Source: an uncultured Succinivibrionaceae bacterium | GTDB lineage: Bacteria; Pseudomonadota; Gammaproteobacteria; Enterobacterales; Succinivibrionaceae | Length of the DNA: 60,985 nucleotides | NCBI GenBank assembly: GCA_900539665.1 | Contig: UQCV01000006.1 | Location: 1 to 60,985, forward strand | Direction: 5' to 3' | Part shown: one piece after another, positions 44,955 through 54,548 of the stretch | How positions within the stretch are numbered: position 1 is the stretch's first letter | How the letters are laid out: each line of letters opens with the position of its first letter | Program-made: the position numbers and the translations under genes | Notes under the pieces: model-generated | Told to the model about the DNA's origin: nothing | The model's input: the letters and a program-made list of their open reading frames with translations, nothing else | Databases searched by the model: none

Positions 44955-46496
44955 ATGAAATATATCATCAAACTTTTTCCTGAGATGATAGTAAAGAGCA
45001 AAACTGTACGCCAGAGAATGACTAAGGTTTTGCAGAGTAATATTCGTAATGTCTTTACTCGTCGTGGCATTATTTGTCACGTGCGTATTGAATGGGATAA
45101 GCTTGTGGTTCGGGTTGATCCGGTGGAAAATCCAAATCTACCAACAGTAGACGAAGTGACTAAGATCCTCACTGAAATTCCAGGGATTCAAACAGTGCTT
45201 AGTGTAGAAGAGTATAACTATACCGATCTACACGATATTTATGAAAAAACAGCTGCTATCTATGGCCACCAATTAGCAGGTAAAACCTTTTGCGTGCGTG
45301 TAAAACGTAAGGGTAAGCAGGAATTTACTTCGATCGAAGTTGAGCGTTATGTGGGGGGCGGGTTAAATCAGAACTTTCCATCAGGCGGGGTGAGTTTAAC
45401 ACATCCTGATATGACGATTCAGCTCGAAATTGATGATGAAAAGTTATACCTCATTACTAAGATTAGTACTGGTTTAGGTGGTTATCCATTATCAACCCAA
45501 GAAGATGTAATCAGTTTGATCTCTGGTGGCTTTGATTCTGGGGTGTCATCTTATGATTTTATTAAACGTGGCTGTCGTGTACATTACCTCTTTTTTAATA
45601 TGGGTGGTAATGCTCATGAAATTGGCGTTAAGCAAGAAAGTTTTTATTTATGGAAACGATTTGGTTCTTCACATAAAGTACGTTTCATTACCGTGCCTTT
45701 TGAAAAGATTATCGGCGAAATTTTAACTAAGACAGATCATAGTATCCGTGGGGTGGTGCTTAAACGCATGATGATGCGTGTAGCTGCGCAAATTGCCGAT
45801 AAAATGAAAGTTGAAGCTTTGGTTACAGGTGAAAGTTTAGGTCAAGTATCAAGCCAAACTTTAACTAATCTTTCAGTTATTGACCGCGTAACTTCAAAGT
45901 TAGTTTTACGTCCATTAATTTGTAGTGATAAACAAGATATCATCGATTGTGCGCGTAAAATTGGGACCGCCCATTTTGCTGAATCGATGCCTGAATATTG
46001 TGGGGTAATTTCTGACCGACCAACAGTTAAGGCTAATCCAGCCTTTGTGGATGAACAAGAAGCTTTAATGGATATGTCTTTAGTTGAAGATGCAGTAGCC
46101 TCTTCAAAGTGGATGGATATTCGTGAAGTACCTAATGATACTAAAAAGACTATTGGTGAAGTTGAGGTTACCGCTTTTGCCGGACTCAATGAAGTAGTAG
46201 TTGATATCAGAGCCCAAGACGAAATAGATAAGCATCCGCTTAAGGACCTTGAACGTGATCATTTGGAAATTCCGTTCTTTAAAATTGCAACTGAATTTCC
46301 AAAACTTGATCGATTAAAAACATACTTACTCTACTGTGACCAAGGGGTTATGAGTAAAATGCAAGCCATGTATCTAAAGGATCAAGGTTACCAAAATGTG
46401 AAGGTGTACCGTCCTGAAGTCGGTGGTTGTGCAGTGTGCCGAGCAAACGCGGAAAGTGAAGAAGCCACCAACTCTTCCGTAGCTAAAGCTGAGTAG
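44955..46496 (+). CDS. thiI: tRNA uridine 4-sulfurtransferase ThiI
   Basis: Makes 4-thiouridine at tRNA position 8 and supplies sulfur to ThiS for thiazole synthesis. N-terminal ferredoxin-like/THUMP domains (about 1-165), PP-loop SGGFDSG at 190-196, and a C-terminal rhodanese domain with active Cys461 (YCDQGVMSKMQ). Cys349 in PEYCGVIS is the conserved disulfide partner. The tail has a further CAVC pair at about 496-499. 513 residues. The rhodanese domain suggests that it serves thiamine as well as tRNA. Convergent with yajL; a terminator lies between. Confidence 0.96.
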   Translation: MKYIIKLFPEMIVKSKTVRQRMTKVLQSNIRNVFTRRGIICHVRIEWDKLVVRVDPVENPNLPTVDEVTKILTEIPGIQTVLSVEEYNYTDLHDIYEKTAAIYGHQLAGKTFCVRVKRKGKQEFTSIEVERYVGGGLNQNFPSGGVSLTHPDMTIQLEIDDEKLYLITKISTGLGGYPLSTQEDVISLISGGFDSGVSSYDFIKRGCRVHYLFFNMGGNAHEIGVKQESFYLWKRFGSSHKVRFITVPFEKIIGEILTKTDHSIRGVVLKRMMMRVAAQIADKMKVEALVTGESLGQVSSQTLTNLSVIDRVTSKLVLRPLICSDKQDIIDCARKIGTAHFAESMPEYCGVISDRPTVKANPAFVDEQEALMDMSLVEDAVASSKWMDIREVPNDTKKTIGEVEVTAFAGLNEVVVDIRAQDEIDKHPLKDLERDHLEIPFFKIATEFPKLDRLKTYLLYCDQGVMSKMQAMYLKDQGYQNVKVYRPEVGGCAVCRANAESEEATNSSVAKAE

Positions 46497-46570
46497 TCAA
46501 AAATATTGTTTGGCGATATAGACGTTAAGCATATAAAGTTCCAACCTTTAATTAACATGGTTTAAAGTAA

Positions 46571-46605
46571 AAAGGCTGTCACTCTCAGATTAAGTGGCAG
46601 CCTTT
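46571..46605. terminator. Bidirectional terminator thiI/yajL
   Basis: AAAGGCTGTCACT and AGTGGCAGCCTTT form a 13-pair stem with one G-U pair; A-rich and T-rich flanks on either side fit both convergent genes. Confidence 0.88.
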
Positions 46606-46641
46606 CTTATTTTAGGAGCTAATTTAGGTTTAGTGTTTTGC

Positions 46642-47202
46642 CTAAATTACCAACATGTCTTGAGCGACTTTATTCGCAGTCTTTCGGTCTGTTAAGTGCG
46701 TTAAAATTGCCAGTGCAAAATCTATAGCGGTAGCAGGACCACGGCTAGTAATAATGTTATGAGCTTCATCAATTACTACGTTATCAGATTTGGCTTGCGG
46801 TAGATATTGTTCGGCCCCAGGGTAGCCTGTCGCCGGAATATTTTGGTTAAGGATGCCATGTTTAGCGAGCACTAAAGCAGGAGCAGCACAGATAGCAGCA
46901 ATCAGTTTGCCGGCGGCAAATTGTTCTTTTAGGATAGAACCTACAAGAGGAGAAGCCCCGCAATTGTTAGAGCCAGGTAAGCCACCTGGAATTATTACCG
47001 CATCAAATTTGGTGGTGGCAGCTTGTTCTAAGGTAGTGTCTGCTTTAATAACAGTTCCATGCGCGCATGCCACCTCAAGACTTTGATTTAAAGTAAGGGC
47101 TGCCATGGTTAAATCAACTCCGCCTCGACGAAGGATATCAATAACAGAAATAGATTCTAATTCTTCCGCGCCTGTAGCCATGATAATTAATGCATTTGGC
47201 AT
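46642..47202 (-). CDS. yajL: DJ-1/YajL family protein
   Basis: Oxidative-stress and chaperone/deglycase-type protein of the DJ-1/PfpI superfamily. Glu16 (GAEELESIS) and the nucleophile elbow AAICAAPALVLAKHG with catalytic Cys are conserved. 186 residues. GGAG precedes the ATG. Next to thiI and panE, the E. coli order panE-yajL-thiI; there all three point the same way, here thiI is inverted. The biochemical role of YajL is debated. Confidence 0.93.
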   Translation of the reverse strand: MPNALIIMATGAEELESISVIDILRRGGVDLTMAALTLNQSLEVACAHGTVIKADTTLEQAATTKFDAVIIPGGLPGSNNCGASPLVGSILKEQFAAGKLIAAICAAPALVLAKHGILNQNIPATGYPGAEQYLPQAKSDNVVIDEAHNIITSRGPATAIDFALAILTHLTDRKTANKVAQDMLVI

Positions 47203-47319
47203 ATAAGTGTTCTCCTTGAAATAAAGAAAGTAAAAACATCCTTAAAACATCGATAAATAATTTTAAGGATCGTGTCAGTAATGTATCACACTTTTAAAGC
47301 TTTATTGTGGCTTGTTAGG

Positions 47320-48300
47320 TTAAGTTTTGGGAGTTTGGTTACACATTAATTCTTTTTCTAATTGTTGACAAAGTGGTGCAGGTAGATTGTTTTTAGTGGC
47401 GACTTTAATAAGCGGGGTAAGAATGTATCCCACTTCGTTGAGGCGACCATAGGCCACATCTTGTTCCATAGAAGAAAAGTTAGTCGCGGTCGCTTTCATA
47501 ATGGTTTTTACCGTTGTCAAAAGTTCTGTTTTAGTGGTGTTTAGGCCTAAAGCTTGCAATATTGGGGTAATTTCAGAGCAGAGGTCTTCAACTACAGCTT
47601 GGTAACTAGACTTTAAAAGTTCGCCGTTAGAGCATTGATAACGAGCAGTTAACGGATTGATTACCGCATTAGCACTAAGCTTCTTTAGAAGGTAAGGGGA
47701 AACATCGAGTACTCTTTGGCCGTTAAGAGCTTGGGCTATGGCGTTAATTAAAGGGGCGGATGGAACAAAGGAGAACTTAGGCACATAAGAGTTATTTAAG
47801 CTCATAGTTGGGCCTATAAAGGTTGGGCCTACGCCACGATGGAAACAACAGTTGTGTTTTTTCATGGCTCCATGCGCAGTGATAGCCGCAAAAATTGGTT
47901 GGCCTTTAGGTAGTTTTTCTTGGGCTTTGGTTGCGGCGCCGAGGCCATTAGCGGCTATTATTACAGGGCATTTAGCTTGGAGGTAAGGTTTAACTTGGGC
48001 ACAAACTGAAGCCACGGAAAAAGCTTTAGTGGTGATAATGAGGGCATCTGCGTGTAATAAAGCCTTCGGTCTAGTAACAAGAGCTTGGTGATACGATAAT
48101 CCGAGGTCCCAAAACGCTAATGATTTGCGCTTACAAACTTGGTGCGAAGGTCTTGGCTCAATAAAAAATGGATCGAACCGATGCGAAGATTTTAGTAAAT
48201 GATAAAACAGTAAGCCAATGCTCCCTGCGCCGATAATGGCTAAACGGGGTAAGTGTTTATTTGCATGGGTGAGGCCAATGTTATGTTTTTTACTATCCAT
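47320..48300 (-). CDS. panE: 2-dehydropantoate 2-reductase
   Basis: Reduces ketopantoate to pantoate with NADPH, for coenzyme A. N-terminal Rossmann motif AIIGAGSIGLLFYHLL, the central IIAANGLGA segment, and the C-terminal helical domain with catalytic Lys (KLSANAVINPLTARY). 326 residues from ATG 48300, with AAAAGG 8 bases upstream; a TTG twelve codons earlier is open. The N-terminus before the Rossmann fold is some 18 residues longer than in E. coli. Confidence 0.91.
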   Translation of the reverse strand: MDSKKHNIGLTHANKHLPRLAIIGAGSIGLLFYHLLKSSHRFDPFFIEPRPSHQVCKRKSLAFWDLGLSYHQALVTRPKALLHADALIITTKAFSVASVCAQVKPYLQAKCPVIIAANGLGAATKAQEKLPKGQPIFAAITAHGAMKKHNCCFHRGVGPTFIGPTMSLNNSYVPKFSFVPSAPLINAIAQALNGQRVLDVSPYLLKKLSANAVINPLTARYQCSNGELLKSSYQAVVEDLCSEITPILQALGLNTTKTELLTTVKTIMKATATNFSSMEQDVAYGRLNEVGYILTPLIKVATKNNLPAPLCQQLEKELMCNQTPKT

Positions 48301-48512
48301 TTGAAACCTTTTGGTTGCATAAATAGAGTGAGGCAAAAATACAATAATGTAACATAGTTCATGAATTGTATGCTGGTCTCTTTCTTTAATTACACTGTTT
48401 TTGTGAGAAGTGCGTTAACGTGGTATAATTTGGGCGTTTTTGACCTAAAAATCTATGTTTTGAGCGTAAATATAGCTAAATTAGGTTAGTGAGCGTCGAA
48501 GTTGCATATTTT

Positions 48513-48540
48513 GAGGTTTAGGCTTCGAGGTTTAGGCTTC
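48513..48540. repeat. Tandem 14-base repeat before xseB
   Basis: GAGGTTTAGGCTTC twice, exactly adjacent, ending 22 bases before the xseB start codon. It provides an extra GAGG; likely a recent duplication in the 5' leader. Confidence 0.75.
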
Positions 48541-48562
48541 GTTTCTTTTTGTAGGTGATGGT

Positions 48563-48877
48563 ATGACCAGTATGAATGATAATTTGCTACAGGAACCAAA
48601 TGCTAATCCAACAACCAAGCCTAGTTTTGAAGAAATGATGGCCCAAATTGAATCTATGCTTTCTGATATGGAAGGGCAAAAATTAACCCTTGAAGAGCAA
48701 GTTCGTAATTATGAGCAAGGCATGAATTTAATTGCTGAGTGTAGCCGTTGTTTAACTGAGGCCCGTAATAGAATAGCAGAAGTATATAACGCTTCTCCTG
48801 CAGGGCGTGAACGAGCTTTACGTGAACGTAATTTTGCGCCGGAAGCAACTGATTTAGGTGACAAAGCAGCTCGTTAA
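48563..48877 (+). CDS. xseB: Exodeoxyribonuclease VII small subunit
   Basis: Small helical subunit that binds XseA in several copies to make the single-strand exonuclease VII. The family segment SFEEMMAQIESMLSDMEGQKLTLEEQVRNYEQGM (core LTLEEQVRNYEQG) and LIAECSRCLTEARNRI are seen. 104 residues, with a longer N- and C-terminus than E. coli. Heads xseB-ispA-dxs, a conserved cluster; here 277 bases separate it from ispA. Confidence 0.92.
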   Translation: MTSMNDNLLQEPNANPTTKPSFEEMMAQIESMLSDMEGQKLTLEEQVRNYEQGMNLIAECSRCLTEARNRIAEVYNASPAGRERALRERNFAPEATDLGDKAAR

Positions 48878-49154
48878 AATTTCTTTAAATTAGCTTGTTT
48901 ATAAGCTTTAGATTAAGTAGCTAGAGCTTAGGTTAGCTAGTTGACAAAAAATAACAAACAAAAACAAAAAAACATATAACAGGTTTACGACTTAAAGCCA
49001 AAGGTCTGTATAACTAGGATTAAAGCAAAATTTAATTACACTAGCTAAAGGCTTTTTAGCGCTGCGCTAGATAAGCTTTGGATTAAGCTTTTTCTAGTGA
49101 CGTTAAGTTTTAGGTACATGATTTTAAATGTGGATAGTCCGGGCGGATTAAAAG

Positions 49155-50054
49155 ATGAATTTAAAAGAAAACATGGTTTATTGCCAAGAGCGGGTAAATA
49201 ACTACCTCAAAGCATATCTAGACAATTTACCGGAAGTTGCCCCGAAATTACGTGACGCTATGGCTTATGGCGTATTGCTAGGTGGCAAAAGAGTGCGTCC
49301 GTTTTTAGTTTATAACGTCGCTAAGTCTTTAGGTATTGATTACGATTTAGCTGATGCGCCGGCTGCTGCTATTGAATGTATTCATGCTTATTCGCTTATT
49401 CACGATGATTTACCGGCGATGGACGATGATAGCTTAAGACGTGGTCATCCAACTTGTCATGTAAAGTTTGGTGAAGCTACTGCTATTTTAGCTGGTGATG
49501 CTCTGCAGACTATGGCTTTTGAAATTTTAGGTACTGCAGCGGAAAAGTTTGCAGCCCGTGGTTTAACTGCTAACCTAGTTGAAATGTATAAAGTTTTAGC
49601 GCGGGGAAGTGGTTACGCTGGGATGTGCGGAGGTCAGGAACTAGATCTTGAAGCTGAAGGTTTATTGGTTAGCCAAGAAGCATTAGAGAAGGTGCATCGC
49701 CACAAGACTGGGGCTTTAATTGAAAGCGCAGTTGATTTAGGTTTGTTATTAAATCCTACTCTGCCCCAAGGTACCAAGGAAGCTTATGCCTCATATGCTC
49801 GTGGTATTGGGCTTGCGTTCCAAGTATGGGATGATGTGCTCGATATTATTTCTGATACAGAAACTTTGGGTAAACCACAAGGCTCAGACGAAGCAGAAGA
49901 AAAAAGCACTTACCCTCGTCTCATGGGACTAGAGGCTGCTAAAAAGTATGCTTTGGATTTAGCCAATAAAGCTAAAGATAGTTTAAAAGCTACAGCGCAC
50001 GATACTCAGGTATTGTGTGACTTTGCTGATTTTATTGTATCACGGGATCATTAA
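49155..50054 (+). CDS. ispA: Farnesyl diphosphate synthase (IspA)
   Basis: Condenses IPP with DMAPP and GPP to farnesyl diphosphate. First Asp-rich motif DDLPAMDDD (from Asp84), second motif WDDVLDIISD, and GGKRVRPFLVY near the N-terminus. 299 residues, normal. Followed five bases later by dxs. Chain-length residues (HAYSLIHDD) fit a C15 synthase. Confidence 0.95.
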   Translation: MNLKENMVYCQERVNNYLKAYLDNLPEVAPKLRDAMAYGVLLGGKRVRPFLVYNVAKSLGIDYDLADAPAAAIECIHAYSLIHDDLPAMDDDSLRRGHPTCHVKFGEATAILAGDALQTMAFEILGTAAEKFAARGLTANLVEMYKVLARGSGYAGMCGGQELDLEAEGLLVSQEALEKVHRHKTGALIESAVDLGLLLNPTLPQGTKEAYASYARGIGLAFQVWDDVLDIISDTETLGKPQGSDEAEEKSTYPRLMGLEAAKKYALDLANKAKDSLKATAHDTQVLCDFADFIVSRDH

Positions 50055-50059
50055 AGTTT

Positions 50060-51964
50060 TTGGCGGCCGACCTTGGCGCGGCGCGGGATGGTATCTTGGA
50101 AGACTATAAGATTCTTAATCGCATTAACGACCCACGAGATTTACGCGGTTTGACAGTTGAAGAGCTAAAAACATTAGCTACAGAACTTAGAGATTTCTTG
50201 CTTAAAACTGTCAGTCAAACTAGTGGTCATTTGGCCTCCGGTCTTGGGGTGGTGGAACTTACAATTGCGCTTCACTATGTTTACGATACTCCTAATGACT
50301 CAGTTATTTGGGACGTAGGGCATCAAGCGTATCCACATAAGATTTTAACTGGGCGTCGTGATACTTTAGCCACTATTAGACAAAAACACGGGCTTCATCC
50401 GTTTTGTTGGCGGGAGGAAAGTCCTTATGATGTATTTTCTACGGGCCATGCTAGTACTTCCATTGGGGAGGCATTAGGGATCGCCATTGCTAATAGAGTG
50501 CAACATAATGGTCATCATGTGGCTGCCGTGATTGGTGATGGAGCGCTTACAGGTGGAGTGGCTTTTGAAGCTTTAAATCACGCCGGCGATCTCGGAGAAA
50601 ACATGCTCATTATTCTTAATGATAATGAAATGAGTATCTCGGAGAGTGTGGGTTCATTGGCTAAACATTTAGCGATGTGGATAAGTAGTCCTTCGTATGC
50701 CCGTCTGCTAAAAAGTAGCAAAAAGGTGCTAGATAATGTGCCTTTGATTCGTGACTTTGCTTTAAAAGCTCAAGAACACTTAAAAGGGATGGTCGTTCCG
50801 GGAACTATCTTTGAAGAATTTGGGTTTAATTATGTTGGTCCAATAGACGGACATGATTTAGAAACACTAATTTCAGTACTGCGTAATATGCGTAGTTTAG
50901 ATGGGCCACAGCTACTTCATATTACAACTACTAAAGGTAAAGGTTATACACCGGCCGAGTTAAATCCGTCAGCCTACCACGGGGTGCCTAAATTCAATAT
51001 GGATATAGGGATCCAAAAGCCTAAAGATACCAAAATTTTTACTTATTCTGACTTGTTTGGTAAATGGTTAATGAAAACGGCGGCCCAAAACCCAAAGCTC
51101 ATGGGGATTACTCCTGCTATGTGCACCGGTTCGGGCATGGGTGAATTTGCAAAAAAATTCCCTCAGCAGTATTTTGATGTGGCGATTGCTGAACAACACG
51201 CTGTTTTACTATCTTCAGGTATGGCAGTTGGTGGCTTAATGCCCGTTGTTTCCGTTTACTCAACGTTCTTGCAACGTGCGTATGACCAACTTATTCATGA
51301 TTTGGCTATTCAAAAAGCCCCTGTTATTGTGGCAATTGATCGTGCGGGCGTAGTTGGGCCTGATGGGCCAACACACCAAGGGGTGTTTGATATTGGGTTT
51401 GTACGAGCAATTCCGGGATTTATCTTCTTCGCTCCGGCTAGCACTGTTGAAATGTGGCGCATGTTAAATACTGCAGCCAAACTTAATGCCCCGGTGGCTA
51501 TTCGTTATCCACGTGGCTTTGGTAAAGATTGTAATGACTTTACAGAGGATGACGAAGAAACTATTGAAGTGGGGCAAGCCCAAGTATTACGCCAAGGTAA
51601 AGACGTGTGTGTAGTGGGGTGGGGGCCTTTAATCAAGGATGTTGAACGTTATTTTGCAGAAGTTAATGCCGATTTTACTGTAGTTAATATGCGTAGTATT
51701 AAGCCTCTTGATTTAGCTTGCATCAAAACTCAAGCGCTTAGCCACAAATGGCTGATTACGCTTGAAGATGGCATGATTAGCGGTGGGGTTGGTGAAGCAG
51801 TGGCGACTTATGTAGCTAACAACAGATTAGGAGCTGGGGTGTACAACTTGGGTATTCCTGACGAATTTGTGGAACAGGCTACATGTGACGAGATCTATCG
51901 GGCCTATGGGATGGATCATGAATCGGTTTTGGCTTTAGCCCAAAAGCTTGCGCGCCAAGACTAG
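50060..51964 (+). CDS. dxs: 1-deoxy-D-xylulose-5-phosphate synthase
   Basis: Thiamine-diphosphate enzyme that joins pyruvate and glyceraldehyde 3-phosphate; first step of the MEP pathway and source of DXP for thiamine and pyridoxal. TPP motif GDGALTGG...LNDN, catalytic IWDVGHQAYPHK, and DRAGVVGPDGPTHQG in the C-terminal half. There is no in-frame ATG or GTG between the upstream stop (50027-50029) and the conserved region, so the start is TTG 50060 or TTG 50096; the latter gives the better length match to E. coli. Roughly 634 residues from the first. Confidence 0.95.
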   Translation: MAADLGAARDGILEDYKILNRINDPRDLRGLTVEELKTLATELRDFLLKTVSQTSGHLASGLGVVELTIALHYVYDTPNDSVIWDVGHQAYPHKILTGRRDTLATIRQKHGLHPFCWREESPYDVFSTGHASTSIGEALGIAIANRVQHNGHHVAAVIGDGALTGGVAFEALNHAGDLGENMLIILNDNEMSISESVGSLAKHLAMWISSPSYARLLKSSKKVLDNVPLIRDFALKAQEHLKGMVVPGTIFEEFGFNYVGPIDGHDLETLISVLRNMRSLDGPQLLHITTTKGKGYTPAELNPSAYHGVPKFNMDIGIQKPKDTKIFTYSDLFGKWLMKTAAQNPKLMGITPAMCTGSGMGEFAKKFPQQYFDVAIAEQHAVLLSSGMAVGGLMPVVSVYSTFLQRAYDQLIHDLAIQKAPVIVAIDRAGVVGPDGPTHQGVFDIGFVRAIPGFIFFAPASTVEMWRMLNTAAKLNAPVAIRYPRGFGKDCNDFTEDDEETIEVGQAQVLRQGKDVCVVGWGPLIKDVERYFAEVNADFTVVNMRSIKPLDLACIKTQALSHKWLITLEDGMISGGVGEAVATYVANNRLGAGVYNLGIPDEFVEQATCDEIYRAYGMDHESVLALAQKLARQD

Positions 51965-52125
51965 TTATGAATCGACGGAAAACAAAGGCTAAACTAACTT
52001 AGCTTCCTAGATTCCATGGAGCCTTAAGTTTAAGGCTTAAGGCTATTGTGGTTTTTAAACAATCAAATAAATTTTTTACTTTTAATAACCGAGGTGGGTA
52101 AGTCCATCTTTAGAGGAGATTAACA

Positions 52126-52614
52126 ATGCCTTCTTTTGATATTGTGTCTGAACTTGCGATGAATGAAGTCCAGAATGCTGTGGATAATGCTAATCGTGAA
52201 ATTTCATGCCGCTTCGATTTTCGTGGGGTTGATGCTTCTTTTGAATTTAACGAAAAAGATAAATTGATTAAAGTTGCAGCTGATGCGGACTTCCAAATTC
52301 AGCAGATGAATGATATTTTGCGCGATAAAATGGCTAAGCGCCAGATCGATCCGGCAAGTCTTGATTTTCAAACTCCAGAACAGTCAGGTCGTCGCTTTAA
52401 TGAAGAAGTTAAGCTTAAGAGTGGGATTGAACAAGCTATGGCTAAAAAGTTAGTCAAAACCATTAAAGATTCTAAAATTAAAGTTACCGCCCAAATTCAA
52501 GGTGAAACTGTTCGTGTAACTGGGAAAAAGCGTGACGATTTACAAGAAGTGATAGCTCTTATTCGTGGAGCTGAGTTAGGGCAACCATTCCAGTTCAATA
52601 ACTTCCGTGATTAA
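52126..52614 (+). CDS. yajQ: YajQ family nucleotide-binding protein
   Basis: UPF0234 protein; members bind tRNA/GTP or cyclic di-GMP in some species. 162 residues with MPSFDIVSE at the start, ISCRFDFRGVDASFE and the end GQPFQFNNFRD, all diagnostic. GAGGAG lies 9 bases before the ATG. A PAS-GGDEF-EAL gene elsewhere in the window makes a c-di-GMP role conceivable, but that is speculation. Terminator follows. Confidence 0.95.
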   Translation: MPSFDIVSELAMNEVQNAVDNANREISCRFDFRGVDASFEFNEKDKLIKVAADADFQIQQMNDILRDKMAKRQIDPASLDFQTPEQSGRRFNEEVKLKSGIEQAMAKKLVKTIKDSKIKVTAQIQGETVRVTGKKRDDLQEVIALIRGAELGQPFQFNNFRD

Positions 52615-52663
52615 TTTGTCGGCTTTTTTAGAACGGTAATTGGTTCTTAAATGATCTAAGCAT

Positions 52664-52692
52664 AAAAAGGAGCTGCAAGACAGCTCCTTTTT
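52664..52692 (+). terminator. Intrinsic terminator after yajQ
   Basis: AAAAAGGAGCTG, five-base loop, CAGCTCCTTTTT. Perfect 12-base stem; 50 bases after yajQ. Confidence 0.92.
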
Positions 52693-52742
52693 ACTAGGTA
52701 AGAACAAATCGAAACAAGATTTTTAGCGCAAGAGGTGCTTAA

Positions 52743-54188
52743 ATGGCCCAAGAACAAGAATCTCAAAGCATAGCTTCAACCTCAAGTAAACCCCAGGGCA
52801 AAGGTGAAGTAGGGGCTACGCTTAAGCGTATTTTTTCCATGCGCATGTTTATTTGCGTGGTTCTTGGATTTAGTTCAGGTTTACCGCTTTATTTGCTGTT
52901 TAATCTAGTCATGGCATGGCTGCGAGATGCCAATGTCGATCTTAAAGATATTGGGTTATTTTCTTTAGTGACGGTGCCATATATTTGGAAGTTTTTATGG
53001 GCCCCATTTTTGGATCGCTACAATGTGTTGCGGTGTGGGCGCAGACGTAGTTGGATGTTGTTAACCCAACTAGGTTTAACGGTGTTAATTGCGGGATTAG
53101 GCCTTTTTACGCCGGGTGAAACATTTAAATTTGCGGTATTTGGTTCAAGCTATGAGTTGGCTAATTTAACTCTTGTTATGGGGCTATGTACTTTAATTGC
53201 ATTTTTATCGGCTACTCAAGATGTGGCCTTAGATGCTTACCGCCGTGAAATATTAGCTGATGAAGAATTGGGGCTAGGGAATGCTTATTTTGTTAATGCT
53301 TATCGGATCTCAGGCATGATTCCGGGCGGTTTATCGCTAATTTTAAGTGAATATATTTCATGGCACTTTGTATTTCCGATTACGGCTTTTTTTATGTTGC
53401 CGGGGATTTTGGCTTCCATTTTTATCAAGGAACCTGCGTGCTGCGCCGTGCCTCGGACTTTACTAGAGTCGGTTTATCTACCTTTTGTGGAATTTATAAA
53501 ACGAAAAGGCGTGCTTGGAGCTATCGGGGTTATTTCATTTATCTTTTTATATAAACTTGGCGACAGTATGGCTACAGCTTTAGCGACGCCGTTTTATATG
53601 GATATGGGGTATTCTAAGAGTAGCATTGGGATTATTAACAAGACTGCTGGGCTGTGGACAATGGTCATAGGTGGTTTTGCTGGGGGGATCTTAATGCTAA
53701 AAATCGGCATAAATAGAGCCCTGTGGATTTTTGGGGTCGGGCAAATTATAACTATTTTGGGTTATGTGTTTATTGCGCATGCCTGGAAGCATCCAGATTT
53801 TGTGGCTACGCTTTTAACCCAAGTTGGTAATCTTGGGGGAATTTTGGCGGAAAATCCACTATTTAGTGGGGCGGGATTTGAGTTTCCAAGCAAAACATTG
53901 CTCGCCATAGTTGTCGGCGCGGAAAGTCTTGGAGCGGGCCTTGGAACAGCCTGTTTTGTAGCTTATATGTGCCGTGAAACCTCCCATCAATTTGTGGCTA
54001 CTCAGCTTGCGATTTTTACCGCCCTTTCGGCTATTCCACGGACGGTTTGCAATGCAAGTACAGGCTATATTGTTGAGTGGTTAGGATGGGAGCATTTCTT
54101 TATATTTTGTTATGCGTTAGCCATTCCTGGGATGGTGATGCTTATATATGTTGCCCCTTGGAAGGACAATTCTGTAAAGCCAAATTAA
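52743..54188 (+). CDS. ampG: Muropeptide permease AmpG
   Basis: Major facilitator protein importing GlcNAc-anhydroMurNAc peptides for wall recycling. A charged 30-residue N-terminus is followed by about 12-14 membrane segments; the AmpG signature FSSGLPLYLLFNLVMAWLRD is at about 40-59, PYIWKFLWAPFLDRY at about 79-93, and DVALDAYRREIL at about 160. 481 residues, like E. coli AmpG. AGAGGTG precedes the ATG. In E. coli ampG also lies in the same general chromosomal area as yajQ. Confidence 0.93.
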   Translation: MAQEQESQSIASTSSKPQGKGEVGATLKRIFSMRMFICVVLGFSSGLPLYLLFNLVMAWLRDANVDLKDIGLFSLVTVPYIWKFLWAPFLDRYNVLRCGRRRSWMLLTQLGLTVLIAGLGLFTPGETFKFAVFGSSYELANLTLVMGLCTLIAFLSATQDVALDAYRREILADEELGLGNAYFVNAYRISGMIPGGLSLILSEYISWHFVFPITAFFMLPGILASIFIKEPACCAVPRTLLESVYLPFVEFIKRKGVLGAIGVISFIFLYKLGDSMATALATPFYMDMGYSKSSIGIINKTAGLWTMVIGGFAGGILMLKIGINRALWIFGVGQIITILGYVFIAHAWKHPDFVATLLTQVGNLGGILAENPLFSGAGFEFPSKTLLAIVVGAESLGAGLGTACFVAYMCRETSHQFVATQLAIFTALSAIPRTVCNASTGYIVEWLGWEHFFIFCYALAIPGMVMLIYVAPWKDNSVKPN

Positions 54189-54548
54189 CGCGTATTTTTT
54201 GCCATCTTAGTACAAGTTCAGAGGCAAATAAATGAAAGAAATTGTTAGTTACGAGCTTTAAAGTTGTCAAAGTGTGATTTTTATGGTCAACTTTGCTTTA
54301 AGGGAGAAGTGGTTTTCAGAAATTGACGCATTCTCTAGTGTTAAAAGTATATTTTGGCCTCGTTACGACGTTAAATTTTTTGAAATATGTGCGCATTGTG
54401 TCAAAAATACATGCCTTTGTGGTAGAATATAGGGCAGATCTTTACGCATTTTCAGCGAGAAGTTTTTTTGAAAATGTGTATTGTATTTTAGGTGTGTCTT
54501 TTGACATTTTTAGTTTAGCTTTTCTGCCATTTATTCTCTGGAAATACC
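54189..54548. other. Intergenic region ampG-nqrA
   Basis: 360 bases. A 79-codon frame here (54323-54562) has no recognisable features and overlaps nqrA, so I do not call it. TAGAAT at 54423-54428 is a candidate -10 box for the nqr operon, without a good -35. Confidence 0.4.
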
